In this document: positions 60,640 to 64,000 of the stretch, in pieces
How the letters are laid out: the number at the start of each line of letters is the position of its first letter
Numbering within the stretch: position 1 is the first letter of the stretch
Assembly (NCBI GenBank): GCA_051453625.1
Contig: JBOZIK010000001.1
Coordinates: 143,749,083 to 143,813,082, forward strand
DNA from: Welwitschia mirabilis
Lineage: Eukaryota; Gnetophyta; Gnetopsida; Welwitschiales
Length of the DNA: 64,000 bases
Direction of reading: 5' to 3'
The notes under the pieces: model-generated
Seen by the model: the letters and a program-made list of their open reading frames with translations, nothing else
Databases searched by the model: none
Told to the model about the DNA's origin: nothing
Position numbers and translations under genes: made by a program

Positions 60640-60920
60640 TCATGATGGTAGTATATCTGACACTTTTGATAAAACCCTCGTGTGTTATATTACTGTTAGA
60701 GGTCATATTTTTAAGATCTAATTTTTAATTTTGAGGCTAGGACATTTTAATGTAATTTTAGGTGTGAAATGATTACAAAAGAATAAGTTTTACAAAATTG
60801 TTATTCTAAGAAAGTTATGACACTAGAATCAAGATGTTAAAGAGTCTTATTGGCAATTAAACCTAGTCCTATCATGGCAAAGATGATTATGGAAAAGTAG
60901 ATAACAAAGGAAGTGAAAAG
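60640..60920 (+). pseudogene. E4 protease remnant
   Basis: LVCYITVRGHIFKI and LRLGHFNVILGVK correspond to the second half of gypsy protease (..V.V.G..F..DL..L.L..FDVILGMDWL). The catalytic Asp-Ser/Thr-Gly part upstream is not readable. Position between gag and RT fits. Confidence 0.6.
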
Positions 60921-61009
60921 AAGAAAGACATATAAAATAATTAAATTTGTATTCTCCCTCCAATCTTAACCAAAAATTTTGGAAATACCAGTGATAAAGG
61001 AGTACATAT

Positions 61010-61273
61010 AATTATTTTTTGATGAGCTACTACGTTGCCTACCTAATAGAGAAGAATATTTCAAGAAATCTCTTATACCTATTGTAAAGTTAATATCAAG
61101 AGCACCTTATAGAATCTATCCTATTAAATTAGAAGAGATGAAAATCCAACTCATAGCATTATTAGATAAGGTTTTAATCAGACTAAACATATCATCATAA
61201 TATGTATCTAAATTTTATATTAAAAATAAGAATGAAGGATTGAGACTTCTCATGGATTACATGATGTTGAATA
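61010..61273 (+). pseudogene. E4 reverse transcriptase, N-terminal part
   Basis: ISRAPYRIYPIKLEEMKIQL and ALLDKVLIRLNISS lead into KNEGLRLLMDYMMLNMI. This is the gypsy RT entry (ISKAPYRMAP.EL.ELK.QL.ELLDKGFIRPS.SPWG..KKDG.LRMCIDYR.LNKVT). The sequence stops after the LN.V position, where the E6 LTR begins. The rest is outside the window or lost. Confidence 0.85.
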
Positions 61274-62569
61274 TGATAGGATCGAGAACCCTAGAGGAGG
61301 AGCGAGGAAGGGGGATGGTGGTGAATAGGTTCTTTCAAAAACTTAAGTTTAAAACAAATTAAAGGTATCTAATCTCAATTTGCATGTAAAAATAATTAAA
61401 TCAAGAATGTACATACAAGAAAATAAAAACTAAATGTAAAGAATCAAATGACAGAAAAACATAAACTACCAATTTAGATGCATGCAGGGTTTTCGATGAT
61501 CAGCTCCTCCCAAGCTTGATCTCCAATCTCTTATTACTCCACATGATTTGCCAAGTTTACCTATAATCCTTACAAGCAGACTTTTACAAGCTAAGTCTCA
61601 ACATTAATACTAGACTTTTATAGGCTAACTCTCAACCTCTGAAAGTAATAGATGTGATGCAATGTAGCCTTGATAGCTCATATATCACACATTTAGTATC
61701 AGTATAATAAATGGAGCTCTTCTCTTATAAATCGCAATGATGAAGCTTTTAGATCTGATTCTAAGTATAGTTCTTTTGCAAATGATAGATCTTCTTAATC
61801 ATATATCAAGCAATTTAACGATATGCCAATGGAAATACAACTTGATCTTTCAGATCCATAATAAATATACTACTTTAAAATAGTTCCAAAAAGATCTCCA
61901 ACTCTACACTACCATAGATATTTATAATGGATGATTACTAGGGTTTATTACAAATGAATTGTGCCTCCAATAGGTATAAATGACTAGAAAATAGCTAGGT
62001 AATAGCTAGATAATGAATACATAATGTTTACAAAATTTGCTTTTCCGTGTCATCCAGTCTACCCCATAAAAATTCAATTGAATCCATGAGAACTTGGTTG
62101 ACCCCATCCTAGGTCTAGTCGACCCTTTGCATCTCGGTCTAGAACTATGGACTATTAGCTTCTCAAGTCTGGTCAACCCCCTTAAAATTGGTCGACCCCT
62201 TTCCTCTTAGTATGGAACTATTGCTTGTCAATTCTTCAAATCTAGTTAATCCCATGAAAATTTAATTGACCCCTTTCCATTTAGTTCAAGAATACTAGCT
62301 TCTAAGATCACAAGTCGGTCAACCCCTTAAGAATCTGGTTGACCAATCTGAGTTTAGTTCATTTTTCTTATAACTATATCAAATGCAGTTGATTCCTTTA
62401 GAATTCGGTCGATATCCATTAGAGGTAAACATAACTGAGCAGTTTTTTTGATGTATTTTTGTCCAATTCTTTCACCTGCAAAACTCAATCTTATCTACAC
62501 ACAATATGTAACAATTTGCACTACACAACAGAAATTAGTTTGACATGAATTAGCAAATATAATCTAACA
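61274..62569 (-). repeat. E6 3' LTR
   Basis: On the plus strand it starts TGATAGGATCGAGAACC, with the GGTGAATAGG phrase common in SIRE-like LTRs, and ends AATCTAACA; on the minus strand it starts TGTTAGATT. The left border is uncertain by about five bases. About 62040-62420 holds repeated GGTCGACC-type words. Confidence 0.82.
62040..62420. repeat. degenerate GGTCGACCCC word array in E6 LTR
   Basis: About ten variants of (G/A)GT(C/T)(G/A)ACC(C/A) spaced 25-60 bases, for example GGTTGACCCC (62096), AGTCGACCCT (62117), GGTCAACCCC (62172), GGTCGACCCC (62189) and GGTTGACCAA (62337). Several are damaged by C-to-T changes. Confidence 0.75.
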
Positions 62570-62570
62570 A

Positions 62571-62583
62571 TCTCCTCCTTTCA
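62571..62583 (-). promoter_or_regulatory. E6 polypurine tract
   Basis: The plus strand reads TCTCCTCCTTTCA directly after the LTR, so the minus strand has TGAAAGGAGGAGA ending at the LTR start. Confidence 0.8.
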
Positions 62584-63560
62584 CATTGATGGCAAACAAT
62601 TACATGATTTTAAAATTTTAAAACAATTTAAGCTCATTCACCAAACACTTTTAAGCACACATTAAAAATCAAAAACTCCTCCTTACATCAAGACATATAT
62701 ACATTTAGGCAAGGAGTAAACTACAATCATTTCTCTTCCTTTGACTAAATAAATAAACATTTGAAAACCCAATATAAAATTTTGAAAGAACACTACCATC
62801 TTCTCTCCCCCTTTGACATCAATGACAAATAAATATAAAATTTAGAGATATGGCTATAAATATCAATCATATTCTTTTCCCCTATCTTGGTACCAAAAGA
62901 TAAACAATGATAAGCCAAAAATTTAATACACATTTAGGCATTTTGAATGGACAATAGTTTTGTGCTTTAAAAAGAAATAAATTTTGAATATGCACAATTT
63001 TGAGAAAATACTATGATACCAAAAATGTAAGATGAGATCAGAAATACTTATAAATTCCAAATACATACATTGAAATGATACACTTTGTGAACACAATACA
63101 ATATGAGATGATTATACAAAATATGACTAGAAAACACTCAAAAATTTTTTAATTATTTTCCAAACATATCAAACTTAAAAATACCAAAATAATGTAAGAA
63201 TTGAGTAAAAGAAAATAACTACATTACATTTTAAATAAAACAAAGTATGTCACACGAGATGATGATTTTCAAATATAAAAATGTTGACATATGTATAAGA
63301 AAAAATAATTTATTAGAATATTCAAGAATAATAAAAAAAATTCATAGTAAAAAACAAAAAAATAAATCAGATGACAAAATATATAGCTATCTTTTATTCT
63401 GCTATTGCTGCTACCACAGAACGTTTTAATAAACTAGGCAACCGAGTATAAAACTGCTTGACTGACCTATACTAGTCAATCGAATATGATGTTCGTTTAC
63501 CTATCCTACACTTAATGATAGGATGGAGAAAGAACCCCTAGTTTGTATCTGAGATAAATA
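62584..63560 (-). other. E6 3' untranslated region
   Basis: A/T-rich sequence between RNase H and polypurine tract, with CTCCCCCTTTGACATCAATG (about 62812) repeating the start of the polypurine-tract region. A short open stretch at 63247-63429 on the plus strand is not coding-like. Confidence 0.6.
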
Positions 63561-64000
63561 AAAGTATTAAAATCTAGAGGTTTAGTAAAGATATCTGCTC
63601 ATTATTGATCTGTGGAATAAAATTCATAGATATATGATCTTTTTTGACTTGATCACAAAGAAAATGGTGTCTAAGATCAATATGTTTCATTTTTAAATGT
63701 TGAACTAGATTTTTAGAAATATTAATAGCACTGGTATTGTTATAAAACATAGAAACTTGTTCAAAAGACATTCCAAAATCTCTTAATATTTCTTTCATCC
63801 ATAAGTGGTGAGTGCAATAACTTATTACTATAATATTTTTATCTTATATAGTGGAAAGAGAAATAGAATTTTATTTCTTAGTTGCCCATTCAAGTAGACA
63901 TGAACTTAGAAAAAAACAATTTCCACTTGTGCTTTTTCTATCATCTTTGCATCCTGCCCAATCAGCATCACTAAAACTTGCAAGATCGAAATATGTTTCA
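63560..64000 (-). pseudogene. E6 RNase H (partial, runs off the window)
   Basis: The minus strand from the edge reads YFDLASFSDADWAGCKDDRK, STSGNCFFLSSCLLEWATKK, then MKEILRDFGMSFEQVSMFYN and NTSAINISKNLVQHLKMKHI, then DLRHHFLCDQVKKDHISMNF. This is a close match to copia RNase H (SDADFAGCK.DRKSTSG.C.FLG..L.SW.SKKQ, CDNTSAINISKNPVQHSRTKHI.IRHHFLRD.V..G.I...FV). The FSDADW Asp and the NTSAI region are kept. Only a few stops occur (one at a former Gln after KK, one in LSTAEAEY). The upstream pol lies right of the window. Confidence 0.9.

Larger units (their letters stand above)
57950..61273 (+). mobile_element. E4: Ty3/gypsy element, truncated by E6
   Basis: A 5' LTR (about 57950-59374), a tRNA-Met-type primer site, gag, a protease-like segment and the first part of RT follow in plus orientation. 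RT is cut at about 61274 by the LTR of E6. The LTR belongs to the same family as the copies at 11.9-14.65 kb. The rest of E4 should lie beyond the right edge, after E6. Confidence 0.82.
61274..64000 (-). mobile_element. E6: younger Ty1/copia element, SIRE/Maximus-like (partial)
   Basis: This minus-strand copia element is inserted in the RT of E4. Its 3' LTR is about 61274-62569, followed by a polypurine tract (62571-62583), about 1 kb of 3' untranslated sequence and RNase H from about 63560 to the window end. The sequence is clearly less decayed than its surroundings: RNase H has few stops and the LTR keeps GC-rich words. Candidate target bases are GAATA (61269-61273); the other end is outside the window. 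Confidence 0.87.

Overview
This window looks like intergenic DNA from a large, repeat-rich plant nuclear genome. It is very AT-rich and poor in CpG, and it holds no convincing cellular gene. Nearly everything I can identify is decayed LTR retrotransposon of two superfamilies: Ty1/copia, including SIRE/Maximus-like elements with extra sequence after pol, and Ty3/gypsy, including Athila/Tat-like elements with a tRNA-Asp-type primer site and one tRNA-Met-primed element. LTR and leader types suggest a monocot, but the species cannot be fixed. Coding remnants are recognisable only as protein-like stretches full of stops and frameshifts. Many stops look like CpG or CHG cytosine deamination (CGA to TGA, CAG to TAG).

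Layout. 1-10294: a minus-strand SIRE-like copia element (E1), with its 3' LTR cut by the window start, a 976-base gap, decayed RT/RNase H, integrase, protease and gag, and a 5' LTR at 9155-10294. 10632-10873: a short copia LTR plus primer site. 11.9-14.65 kb: two adjacent partial gypsy LTRs; the second has a TATA box and a minisatellite. 14.69-16.15 kb: a less decayed island ending in a tRNA-derived SINE-like unit. 16.98-19.95 kb and 40.33-40.69 kb: one plus-strand copia element (E2), split inside RNase H by a 20.4-kb nested gypsy insertion.

That insertion is an outer minus-strand gypsy element (19957-40322, target duplication CTCAT on both sides). It lost most of pol but kept gag, and carries an unexplained repeat-containing reading frame. 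Inside it sits a second minus-strand gypsy element of the same family (21351-31502) with recognisable gag, protease, RT, RNase H and integrase.

42651-52120 is a plus-strand copia element (E3) with both LTRs, a TAAAG target duplication, a full gag-pol order and an envelope-like 3' region. 52.7-57.0 kb holds minus-strand integrase remnants of a gypsy and a copia element. From about 57.95 kb a plus-strand gypsy element (E4: LTR, primer site, gag, protease, start of RT) is cut at about 61274 by the 3' LTR of a younger minus-strand copia element (E6), which runs off the right edge.

The main value of the window is its nesting history: E2, then outer gypsy, then inner gypsy; and E4, then E6. It also shows family-specific oddities: microsatellites at a homologous position in two related elements, a minisatellite present in one LTR copy and absent from another, recurring AGACATCT/AGATGTCT octamers, and a pol-less gypsy element with its own repeat reading frame. 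I see no new cellular system.
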